From Prevotella sp. CAG:617 (GTDB lineage: Bacteria > Bacteroidota > Bacteroidia > Bacteroidales > Bacteroidaceae), in assembly GCA_000438115.1 (NCBI GenBank), contig FR903634.1, positions 32,135-46,377 on the forward strand: a stretch of 14,243 nt of DNA, read 5' to 3'. The notes below the pieces were generated by a model. The model did not search any database and had not been told where the DNA came from. It was given only the letters and a program-made list of their open reading frames with translations. Shown piece by piece: positions 8,083 through 14,067 of this stretch (position 1 is its first letter; every line of letters begins with the position of its first letter). The translations under genes and the position numbers were made by a program.

Positions 8083-8190
8083 TATTTTTGCATGACGAAC
8101 AGGCAACTTTCACTTTATATGGGTTGCAGATAAGAAGTATTTCTCCAATGCTTACAAAAAAAGTTGACCAGATTCCAGTCAACTTTTTCT
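8083..8190 (+). ncRNA. Candidate small RNA (about 90 nt)
   Basis: A plus-strand -7 box, TATTTTTG followed by C (8083-8090), predicts transcription from about 8096. A strong hairpin and U-tract end it at about 8188. The short transcript between could fold into a GCAACTT/GGGTTGC hairpin (8103-8109/8121-8127) before the terminator. The -33 box is poor (TGTT at 8061-8064, 18-nt spacing). No credible reading frame fits inside. The call rests on promoter, hairpin and terminator spacing alone. Confidence 0.4.
8156..8190. terminator. Bidirectional terminator downstream of holA
   Basis: The arms 8158-8168 and 8178-8188 form a perfect 11-bp stem with a 9-nt loop. A T-run lies on both sides (T8184-T8188 on the plus strand, A8156-A8162 for the minus strand). 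For the minus strand it closes holA, 118 bp past its stop. For the plus strand it would end the candidate small RNA. Confidence 0.8.
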
Positions 8191-8305
8191 TATATATACA
8201 GGTCGTAAAAAATATAACTTTACAAAAAACACACGCTATCTACCATACGAAAAAAAGAGAACGTAATTATCTGCAACCATTTCTTGTAAAGCCAAGACAT
8301 TGCTT

Positions 8306-9343
8306 TCAATGCAAAATCACGAACAAAAGCTCACGCAACAAATCCGTATTTCCGGCATTGCTACCCTCCCCTCCCTTACTCTTAACATCGGCTTCACGAA
8401 TATAACGAATAGCTTGCATTGCTTTGATTCCTGTATAGGCTTTCATTGCCGGAATATACGTCATGCGGATCTGCCAGTCAGATAATCCCAACCAAGCGGC
8501 CAATCCATGTTCACTTTTGTCTGGAGCATAATAAGCCAAAAGCAAATTACTGAAAAACCTAAACAACATGGGTAATGTTTTCTGAATAGGATTTGCCTTT
8601 GCATTTTTGTAAAAATAATTCGCAATTTTATTTGCCTTGTAAATATCCTTTTTTACGATGGCGTCCAGCAATTCAAAAGTATTAAACTCCTTACTGATTC
8701 CCACAACATGCTCTACAAGCTCTGACGTAATTGAATGCGTTGCAGGAGATACTGAAAGCATTAATTTATCCAACTCACCTGCCGTCCTGCTCAAGTCTGC
8801 TCCAATGGCCTCAACCAGCATTTCGACGGCTTTTTCGTCAATAACCACATTATGCTGCCGGGCATATCGTTTAATAAATGCCGGCATCTGATAATCCTTT
8901 AGTTTAGGTGAATCGAAAACAACACCGCCACATTGCTTGATTGCATTTATTAATTTATTACGGCCATCCATACGCCCGTACTTGTAGCAGATAATCAAGA
9001 CTGTTGAGGGTTGTGGCTTTTTCAAATACAAGACCAGTTGTTCAATATTCGACAAACGTGCAGCTTCATGCACACAAACGACCAAACGCTGAGCCCCCAT
9101 AGGAAACCCGCGTGCAGCATTCATCACAGTTGCCACATCAGTTTCTGCACCAAACATGGTCAGCAGATTAAAATCACGTTCCTCTGGTTTTAACAAGCTG
9201 TTTTGCAACTCACTGGTAAGTAAATCTATATAATAAGATTCTTCTCCCATCAGCAAATACACCGGTGCAATCTGGCCCGCTTTCAAATTGTTGATGATAT
9301 CATTACACGCCGATAACGAATCGGCTGTTTTCCTTACTGCCAT
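8306..9343 (-). CDS. holA: DNA polymerase III subunit delta
   Basis: This 345-residue protein is the delta (wrench) subunit of the clamp loader, which opens the sliding clamp during replication. The N-terminal AAA-like domain shows IAPVYLLMGEESYYIDLL (25-42), where the degenerate loop replaces a true ATP site, and RGFPMGAQRLVVCVHEA (78-94). The middle lid region has EAIGADLSRTAGELDKL, a family hallmark. The C-terminal helical collar includes NPIQKTLPMLFRFFSNLLLAYY. Length is normal and the stop is TGA. I saw no TAnnTTTG box in the 122 bp before it, so it may be read from the upstream AMP nucleosidase transcript. Confidence 0.96.
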   Translation of the reverse strand: MAVRKTADSLSACNDIINNLKAGQIAPVYLLMGEESYYIDLLTSELQNSLLKPEERDFNLLTMFGAETDVATVMNAARGFPMGAQRLVVCVHEAARLSNIEQLVLYLKKPQPSTVLIICYKYGRMDGRNKLINAIKQCGGVVFDSPKLKDYQMPAFIKRYARQHNVVIDEKAVEMLVEAIGADLSRTAGELDKLMLSVSPATHSITSELVEHVVGISKEFNTFELLDAIVKKDIYKANKIANYFYKNAKANPIQKTLPMLFRFFSNLLLAYYAPDKSEHGLAAWLGLSDWQIRMTYIPAMKAYTGIKAMQAIRYIREADVKSKGGEGSNAGNTDLLRELLFVILH

Positions 9344-9391
9344 TCCTTTGATTTTATCCTTCTGTTATATTTTTATCTGTATTCATCTTAC

Positions 9392-9433
9392 AGCCTTTGT
9401 GTCATAACCTCACGGGAAGCTAGACAAAAGGCT
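9392..9433 (-). repeat. Stem-loop between amn and holA
   Basis: The arms 9392-9403 and 9423-9433 pair over 11 bp with one bulged base and a 19-nt loop. No U-tract follows on the minus strand. It may be an intercistronic processing or stability element rather than a terminator. Confidence 0.45.
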
Positions 9434-9465
9434 TCGGTATTTATACCACACGTATCCAGAAACTT

Positions 9466-10248
9466 TTACCAGTCAAATTTCAGATGCCGTACGGTGCGTC
9501 CTTCATCTGCTATCATCTGCATCGAACTAATCCCCAGCCGTACATGTTCCTGTGTAAAATTCTGCGTGACCATGCGGTCGCTCTGCTCTGTTTTTATTCC
9601 ATCCGGAACCATCGGGTTGTCTGATACCAACAGTAAGGCTCCCGTAGGAATATGATTATAGAAGCCACACGAAAACAAGGTAGCCGTTTCCATGTCTACC
9701 GCCATGGCGCGCGTTTGTCTTAAATAGGTTTTAAACTTTTCGTCATGTTCCCAAACCCGGCGATTGGTGGTATATACCGTTCCCGTCCAATAATCATGCT
9801 GCGCATTACGCAAAGCTGTAGATACGGCACGCTGCAGCATAAACGCCGGCAATGCCGGTATTTCGGGAGGAAAATAATCATTACTCGTACCTTCGCCACG
9901 AATTCCTGCCAATGGCAGTATGTAATCTCCCAGTCCGGTTTTGTCCGAAATACCACCGCATTTGCCCAAAAACAGACAGGCTCTTGGCGATACGGCTCCC
10001 AGCAAATCCATTATCAGCGCCGCATTAGGACTTCCGATACCAAAATTTATAATTGTCATACCGGCATCCGAAGCGATGGCCGTTCGCATGTTGGCTTCAT
10101 ATCCAACCTGCGGAATACTCATTGCTTCACAAAACAAATCCACATAATGATTAAAATTGGTCAGCAATACATACGGAGTAAATTCATCCAAGCGATGCCG
10201 GGTATATCGTTCCAGCCAATTGCCGGTAATTTCTTCTTTCGTCTTCAT
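9466..10248 (-). CDS. amn: AMP nucleosidase, short Bacteroidetes type
   Basis: This 260-residue cytoplasmic enzyme of the nucleoside phosphorylase/hydrolase superfamily (PNP_UDP_1) splits AMP into adenine and ribose 5-phosphate. Family features are TIINFGIGSPNAALIMDLLG (65-84) for the phosphoribosyl site, LFLGKCGGI (92-100), the purine/ribose-binding segment AVDMETATLF (183-192) and LLVSDNP (206-212). It is about half the length of E. coli Amn, lacking that enzyme's extra N-terminal domain, as is usual in Bacteroidetes. A -7 box at 10335-10328 drives it with a leader of about 70 nt. The family is certain; AMP as the substrate is from family knowledge. Confidence 0.93.
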   Translation of the reverse strand: MKTKEEITGNWLERYTRHRLDEFTPYVLLTNFNHYVDLFCEAMSIPQVGYEANMRTAIASDAGMTIINFGIGSPNAALIMDLLGAVSPRACLFLGKCGGISDKTGLGDYILPLAGIRGEGTSNDYFPPEIPALPAFMLQRAVSTALRNAQHDYWTGTVYTTNRRVWEHDEKFKTYLRQTRAMAVDMETATLFSCGFYNHIPTGALLLVSDNPMVPDGIKTEQSDRMVTQNFTQEHVRLGISSMQMIADEGRTVRHLKFDW

Positions 10249-10256
10249 GATTTTTG

Positions 10257-10264
10257 TATTTTTG
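10257..10264 (+). promoter_or_regulatory. Plus-strand promoter for the HsdR-N-like gene
   Basis: TATTTTTG followed by CA matches the -7 consensus, 78 bp before the ATG at 10342. The -33 side is weak (TTTC at 10237-10240). It starts only 9 bp upstream of the amn ATG and points away from amn. Confidence 0.5.
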
Positions 10265-10327
10265 CAAGAGTACCGGTTACAACATATTATTCCGGTTTTA
10301 AAGGCTTCCCGTAAAAATGGGATACTG

Positions 10328-10335
10328 CAAAAATA
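10328..10335 (-). promoter_or_regulatory. Minus-strand promoter for amn
   Basis: TATTTTTG followed by CA on the minus strand forms a perfect 10-bp inverted repeat with the plus-strand box at 10257-10266. It lies 7 bp from the opposite gene's ATG and points toward amn. Its -33 side is also weak. Confidence 0.5.
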
Positions 10336-10341
10336 AGAAAA

Positions 10342-10806
10342 ATGATCCGATTAAACCTGCCCCCCTTTCCCCTAAAAGTTCAACGCCAGAAATCAGGTTT
10401 GCTCATCTACGACATACTACGCCGGCGATACGTCACCTTAACGCCGGAAGAATGGGTACGCCAGCATTTCATACACTACCTCATTGACCATCAATCCTAC
10501 CCTGCCGGTCTGATGGCCAACGAAGTAAGCATACGTATGCCCGGAAACTATCACAACACCCGTCGCTGTGACACCGTCCTGTATCACAAACAAGACTGCG
10601 TACCACAAATGCTTATTGAATACAAAGCTCCAACTGTCAGACTCACACAAGCCATATTCAATCAGGTTTTTGCCTACAATAGCGTATTACGGGTGCCATA
10701 CCTCATTATGAGCAACGGGCTTCAACACATCTGCCTGCAACTCGACTATGACACTTTGACCTATCATACCCTCCCGGCTGTTCCCCATTACGAAGATTTA
10801 AAATAA
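10342..10806 (+). CDS. Orphan HsdR N-terminal-domain protein (PD-(D/E)xK fold)
   Basis: This 154-residue protein resembles the N-terminal nuclease domain of type I restriction R subunits (HSDR_N_2-type) standing alone. The PD-(D/E)xK signature is visible: Glu61 (ANEVSI), Asp77 (RRCDTVLY), then Glu93-x-Lys95 (LIEYKAP), followed by Gln108 in AIFNQVFAYN. All core residues are present, so it may cleave or bind nucleic acid. There is no helicase domain, specificity or methylase gene nearby, so a classical restriction role is unlikely. It is divergent from amn, with the two promoters facing each other. The physiological role is unknown. Confidence 0.88.
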   Translation: MIRLNLPPFPLKVQRQKSGLLIYDILRRRYVTLTPEEWVRQHFIHYLIDHQSYPAGLMANEVSIRMPGNYHNTRRCDTVLYHKQDCVPQMLIEYKAPTVRLTQAIFNQVFAYNSVLRVPYLIMSNGLQHICLQLDYDTLTYHTLPAVPHYEDLK

Positions 10807-11182
10807 TCCGGATTTCCCAACCGGAAAAACAAGCAAAACAAAGTTGGGAGAAATTCAGAGGAGGTCGAACCTTAAAAAGAACAGGTCCGACCTTCTTTGA
10901 TTACGACGGCACAAAAACTTGTATCAAGTAAAATCAGAATAATATGTCTAAAATATAAATCCTTTGATAATAACCTTTGAATTACATTTGAACAAATCAA
11001 AAATTAAGGGAGCAAAGCACAATTATTAATACATATGTCGCTTTTCAGCATAGAAAGACTCACGAAACAACTGTCTTTTTTCTAAAAAAACATTATTAAA
11101 GGAATCGCTTAATACCAACTACTCTACTTTCTATATTATGATAACAAAATTTTATGCTCTAAAAAAATAAAAGTATAGCCCC
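10807..11182. other. Non-coding region after the HsdR-N-like gene
   Basis: It holds a strong hairpin (10855-10900) and a weak terminator-like hairpin (11052-11080, 8 bp with T-run). The rest is A/T-rich. No gene was seen on either strand. The promoter of the structured RNA begins at its right edge. Confidence 0.6.
10855..10900 (+). terminator. Long hairpin, probable terminator of the HsdR-N-like gene
   Basis: The arms 10855-10871 and 10884-10900 form a 17-bp stem with two G-U pairs and one mismatch, and a 12-nt loop. The T-run is partly inside the stem (TTCTTTGA) and no long U-tract follows, so termination may be incomplete. Confidence 0.5.
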
Positions 11183-11214
11183 TTTGTTTATTTTCCTATT
11201 TTATATTATTTTTG
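11183..11214 (+). promoter_or_regulatory. Strong promoter of the structured RNA block
   Basis: TTTG (11183-11186), 20 nt, TATTTTTG (11207-11214) followed by C is a complete Bacteroides consensus in an A/T-rich setting. Transcription is expected from about 11220, exactly where the G/C-richer block begins. Confidence 0.8.
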
Positions 11215-11219
11215 CACTA

Positions 11220-11540
11220 TTCTCACGCCGATGTTCTGTTCACATACAGGACAGAGGGTGGGAAACATATTTATAGAATGGCGTTTACTTGACGTCTTGT
11301 TCTTTGGCTCTACAAGAACTTCGCAACTTCTAAATCCAGTCAGGAACATGGCAACAGTAGATGTCCGGTGGGTATGTTATATGTATACCTTTATTATATC
11401 CGTATAATTTAGCGGCTAAAAGAAGGAATATATTACATATCGGCGTGGGCTTCTGCGTTGCTCGTTCAGACTGGATTGGGCAATGCGAAGGCCTTTGTAG
11501 AGCGGAACGAGTAACAAGTACAGACTCCCGCGCTTTTTTG
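11220..11540 (+). ncRNA. Structured RNA element, about 320 nt, with own terminator
   Basis: A G/C-richer block lies between A/T-rich flanks. Local helices are 11225-11229/11280-11284, enclosing 11232-11239/11246-11253; 11299-11304/11314-11319; 11343-11349/11361-11366 (one bulge); and 11371-11376/11384-11389. A long interrupted duplex pairs 11307-11315 with 11495-11503, 11319-11325 with 11484-11490, and 11333-11341 with 11469-11477: 25 Watson-Crick pairs in register. A terminal hairpin (11457-11467/11505-11515) inside an outer stem (11443-11449/11527-11533) leads into six T (11534-11539). It could be a free RNA or a leader/attenuator of the gene at 11610. The frame through it continues into that gene but is probably not translated. 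I do not recognise a named family. Confidence 0.65.
11443..11539 (+). terminator. Two-tier terminator ending the structured RNA
   Basis: The outer 7-bp stem GCGTGGG/CCCGCGC (one G-U) and the inner 11-bp stem (11457-11467/11505-11515) are followed directly by TTTTTT at 11534-11539. The large 37-nt loop is unusual for a terminator and contains the 3' partners of the long-range duplex. Confidence 0.65.
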
Positions 11541-11609
11541 TATCTATGTACCAAAATCATATTAAAAAACATACCTTGGGGGAGTCTAGGTAAAGTAATG
11601 TATATGCTT

Positions 11610-12251
11610 ATGAAACGTTATGTTATTTTGCTTTTAATGAGTTGCTGGGCTTCTATCATCTTTGGACAAGATGTCATTGCACTAAAAAATGGAACTACTA
11701 TTCTATGTCGTGTGTTAGAAGTTGGTTCTAAAGAAATTAAATATAAAAAATGGACACATCAAGATGGGCCTCTGTATACTATTGAAATTTCTGAAATATT
11801 ATCTATCAATTATCAAAATGGAGAAATAGAAAAATTCTTGAATACCCCGTCTATTCATTCTTCAAATGAAATTTCAGACCAAAATTTAAGACGTTCTAAA
11901 ACTCTTAACGTAGATTTAGCTAGAAGACAAGATTTATTAAGAAGTGCCAGAAGATACAAAACTTCAGGAGTGGTTTTGTCTATTTGTTGCTTTGGAGGAA
12001 CAATTGCATGGTCCATTATCGATGGATTTAATGGAGTCATAGCTGGTGTCGGAGGAGCTTTAAGTATTTTACCTGCAGCAATTTTATGCACAAAAGGAAA
12101 CTCATTGAAACGTCAAGCTTATGACATTCATACTTTCAATTTATATAAACATGAATTCAATATTGGAAAAACAATTATAACTCCAAGTATGCAATTGTTA
12201 TCCGAAAATAGCACAAATGTTTTGGGAATAGGATGTAATATTGATTTTTAA
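11610..12251 (+). CDS. Secreted or membrane-anchored protein of unknown function
   Basis: The 213-residue protein starts with a signal peptide (RYVILLLMSCWASIIFGQ, cleavage near Gln20). A small beta-rich segment follows (DVIALKNGTTILCRVLEVGS, EIKYKKW, YTIEISEILSINYQNGE) of a type common at the N-terminus of secreted Bacteroidetes proteins of unknown function. Residues 80-118 are polar and Arg-rich. Two hydrophobic stretches at about 119-136 and 142-160 form a probable helical hairpin in the membrane. The end, NVLGIGCNIDF, finishes in Phe. I chose the ATG at 11610; in-frame ATGs at 11598 (with AGGTAAA upstream) and 11604 are alternatives. The frame continues upstream to 11361 only through the structured RNA block. 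I do not know its function. Confidence 0.78.
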   Translation: MKRYVILLLMSCWASIIFGQDVIALKNGTTILCRVLEVGSKEIKYKKWTHQDGPLYTIEISEILSINYQNGEIEKFLNTPSIHSSNEISDQNLRRSKTLNVDLARRQDLLRSARRYKTSGVVLSICCFGGTIAWSIIDGFNGVIAGVGGALSILPAAILCTKGNSLKRQAYDIHTFNLYKHEFNIGKTIITPSMQLLSENSTNVLGIGCNIDF

Positions 12252-12580
12252 TTGTATTATATCATATTGATACTTACAAAAAATACATTCCATGAGTAAA
12301 AAGCATTATATGGAATCATATGATGTTTGATATCATTTGCTTACAATTCTCTATACGGTCACCAATCATTTATATTCGTTGCAAGAAATGATTGATAGAA
12401 CTATTCCTAAACAAATTAAACAAAACTATCCATTGTACGATTTCCATAATAAAAATACTTATTTCATCCAAACACAAGCTCTGTTACTATCATCGTCAAT
12501 CAGTTCATACGCGTTCACAATGACTAGGATTTTACTCATGATTACATTAATCTGAATATCGTTAAAGATGACAATAATTA
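12252..12580. other. AT-rich spacer, no confident gene
   Basis: It holds a 7-bp inverted repeat (12287-12293/12310-12316), a palindrome ATCATATGAT (12315-12324), a 72-codon plus-strand frame with only a TTG start (12337-12555) and an Ile/Val-rich minus-strand frame (12459-about 12605). None has a start signal or family resemblance. No terminator with a U-tract was found after 12251 and no TAnnTTTG box before 12624. Confidence 0.5.
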
Positions 12581-12616
12581 TAATCTTCAAAAGTTGCGCC
12601 CGACACATACAAGGGA
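12581..12616 (+). repeat. Leader repeat, copy 1
   Basis: This 36-bp unit matches copy 2 (13056-13091) at 32 of 36 positions. The core GTTGCGCCCGACACA is identical and the unit ends in AAGGGA, a plausible ribosome-binding site exactly 7 nt before the ATG at 12624. Confidence 0.85.
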
Positions 12617-12623
12617 ATGTATT

Positions 12624-13046
12624 ATGAAAAAGTTAGTGTTAGACGGATTAGGCATACTGATGGCTATAATGTTGTGCTCCGGAATAATTTCCTGTAATAA
12701 TGAAGAAGATAGCGATGAATATAACGCACCATCTTCACATATTTCAGGACTATGGTCGGCTTCCAATGGTTCGTATCAAGGAGTTTCTTTCCTTATTGTA
12801 TATAATTTCATCAATTCCAATACAGTTATTGATTATAGCACTGTATCGAATAGTACAAGAGGGTGGGCTGCTGAAATAGAATCTATTCCCGGGCATTCCG
12901 GATGGTATTATGCTCCGTTGAGCATGAAAAATTACACGTATTATATTTTAAATAATAAGATATACATCACCAATGGCAAAATATTCACGATAACAGATTC
13001 TGGATTATTAGAAGACGGCTCTAATAAGATTTATACAAAATGGTAA
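12624..13046 (+). CDS. Single-domain lipoprotein, probably surface exposed
   Basis: The 140-residue protein has a lipoprotein signal with lipobox IISC (Cys24) and an acidic stretch after it (NNEEDSDE), as in surface-exported Bacteroidetes lipoproteins. The rest is beta-rich and starts with HISGLWSASNGSY, resembling the first strand of lipocalin-like lipoproteins; it ends at IYTKW. The frame opens at a TTG (12594) inside the leader repeat, but the ATG at 12624, spaced 7 nt from AAGGGA, is the start. Its signal peptide and leader match the next gene, so the two are paralogues arranged in tandem, 52 bp apart. Ligand and role are unknown. Confidence 0.82.
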   Translation: MKKLVLDGLGILMAIMLCSGIISCNNEEDSDEYNAPSSHISGLWSASNGSYQGVSFLIVYNFINSNTVIDYSTVSNSTRGWAAEIESIPGHSGWYYAPLSMKNYTYYILNNKIYITNGKIFTITDSGLLEDGSNKIYTKW

Positions 13047-13055
13047 TATTTTTTC

Positions 13056-13091
13056 TAATCTTTAAAGGTTGCGCCCGACACACATAAGGGA
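13056..13091 (+). repeat. Leader repeat, copy 2
   Basis: This is the second copy of the 36-bp unit, beginning 10 nt after the stop of the first lipoprotein. It sits at the same 7-nt distance from the ATG (13099) as copy 1. The CCC in the core could pair weakly with GGG of the ribosome-binding site. Confidence 0.85.
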
Positions 13092-13098
13092 TAAAAAT

Positions 13099-13869
13099 AT
13101 GAAAAAATTAATGTCTAGTTGGCTAATTATGCTTTTGGCTTTATTTTTTTGTACTGGATTAATTTCTTGCAAGGATGATGAAGGAGAGTCATCAGATACA
13201 GAAATTCTTATAGGAACTTGGAGAAACTATGAAGGAAATCATTATACGGATGAATGGACTTTTTATAAAGGAGGACACGGATTGGGAAAAGAATATAGTG
13301 ACGGAATACTAAATGATAGTTATGGATTTTCGTGGAAAAAAGAAAACAACACCCTCACTATCATTGAAAACGACGACAATGATATAGATTCATATACGAT
13401 AATCGCCCTTACTCCTAATATATTAGTCTTTATGGATGAGTATAACAATACATACACTTATAATAAAGTAACGGAAGAGGACTCTGAAAATGAAAATCAA
13501 GACGATCAAAAAAATAACTACCAAGATTTACTAGCGGGACATTGGTCCTATGAAAATGAGAATTTGCGTGAACTCTTTAGCTTCAATTACAACGGAGAAG
13601 GTAGTATTGCTTATAGTTATAATAACTATACAGAAAATAGCGAATATGAAATCTCTGCTTATGGAACTTATGTAATAGATGGAAACACACTAACAGCAAG
13701 GTACACAGATGTAAATGTTTACACAAGTTATGGTTCTAAAACTTACAAAGGATTTACAGATGGACAAAATAAGATAATTTCATATACCATCGTAAGTTGT
13801 GACGGGAACTTCCTTATCCTTAAGGATAGCGATAGGACTCTAACAGTAGAAAAATATAAGGATTTATAA
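13099..13869 (+). CDS. Two-domain lipocalin-like surface lipoprotein
   Basis: The 256-residue protein has lipobox LISC (Cys24) followed by KDDE, a good match to the K-(D/E)2 surface-export signal described in Bacteroidetes. Domain 1 (about 37-124) begins LIGTWRN and ends YTYNKV. An acidic linker (126-142, rich in Glu, Asp and Asn) follows. Domain 2 (about 144-253) begins LLAGHWSY and ends LTVEKY. Each domain has the Gly-x-Trp opening and strand pattern of lipocalin-like Bacteroidetes lipoproteins, which suggests an internal duplication. The ATG was chosen over a TTG at 13069 because of the leader repeat. The gene is A/T-rich like its neighbour. Ligand unknown. Confidence 0.85.
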   Translation: MKKLMSSWLIMLLALFFCTGLISCKDDEGESSDTEILIGTWRNYEGNHYTDEWTFYKGGHGLGKEYSDGILNDSYGFSWKKENNTLTIIENDDNDIDSYTIIALTPNILVFMDEYNNTYTYNKVTEEDSENENQDDQKNNYQDLLAGHWSYENENLRELFSFNYNGEGSIAYSYNNYTENSEYEISAYGTYVIDGNTLTARYTDVNVYTSYGSKTYKGFTDGQNKIISYTIVSCDGNFLILKDSDRTLTVEKYKDL

Positions 13870-13917
13870 TGAGCATCATTTACTCATAGCAAAATCCTAT
13901 AAAGGTAAACAGAATTA

Positions 13918-13957
13918 GGACTGATATCTATTCCAAAGTATCAGCCCTTTTGTTTTT
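13918..13957 (+). terminator. Terminator of the lipoprotein pair
   Basis: The arms 13918-13926 and 13939-13947 pair over 9 bp with one A-C mismatch and a 12-nt loop. TTTTGTTTTT follows. It lies about 50 bp after the second lipoprotein's stop; a small 5-bp hairpin precedes it right at the stop. Confidence 0.75.
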
Positions 13958-13990
13958 CGCAAAGACGTCATAACATTTCTTCGGAAGTGG

Positions 13991-13998
13991 TATATTTG
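13991..13998 (+). promoter_or_regulatory. Possible -7 box for the right-end frame
   Basis: TATATTTG matches TAnnTTTG, but no TTTG sits at the right distance upstream. It would start a transcript near 14005, ahead of the open frame. Confidence 0.35.
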
Positions 13999-14067
13999 AA
14001 ACTAACAAAAAGCACCTAATTTAGAATTAAAAATAACCCATTTGGATCATTTGAAGATAAACAAATA

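Larger units (their letters stand above)
7246..8305. other. AT-rich kilobase without a convincing gene
   Basis: The stretch is extremely A/T-rich from about 7320 to 8050. Besides the XRE promoter it holds CATAAATAT repeats (7381, 7412) and an 11-bp inverted repeat with one G-U (7936-7946/7975-7985). It also holds a lone plus-strand -7 match, TACTTTTG (7732-7739), before a 27-codon frame (7784-7867). Its right end carries a candidate small RNA and a bidirectional terminator (8083-8190). Longer frames across 7979-8405 run through the terminator or lie antisense to holA and are not credible. Confidence 0.6.

Noticed and set aside
7979..8182. 67-codon minus-strand frame
   Set aside because: It begins inside the terminator hairpin and is Cys/Phe/Ile-rich noise.
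8052..8405. 117-codon plus-strand frame
   Set aside because: It crosses a strong terminator and overlaps the 3' end of holA antisense.
9745..10314. 189-codon plus-strand frame antisense to amn
   Set aside because: Shadow of the well-supported AMP nucleosidase gene; no motif.
10257..10335. Invertible promoter (10-bp inverted repeats flanking 59 bp)
   Set aside because: The repeats are the two -7 boxes themselves, which explains their identity; no invertase gene is nearby.
11220..11540. RNase P RNA, tmRNA or a retron RNA
   Set aside because: None of the conserved RNase P or tmRNA sequence marks is visible and there is no reverse transcriptase gene in the window.
11361..11609. 83-codon N-terminal extension of the gene at 11610
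   Set aside because: It translates the structured RNA block and its terminator; the signal peptide begins only at 11598-11610.
12337..12555. 72-codon plus-strand frame
   Set aside because: TTG start right after a stop, no ribosome-binding site, no recognisable family.
12459..12605. Roughly 49-codon minus-strand frame rich in Ile and Val
   Set aside because: It overlaps the leader repeat, lacks a start signal and looks like A/T-rich chance.
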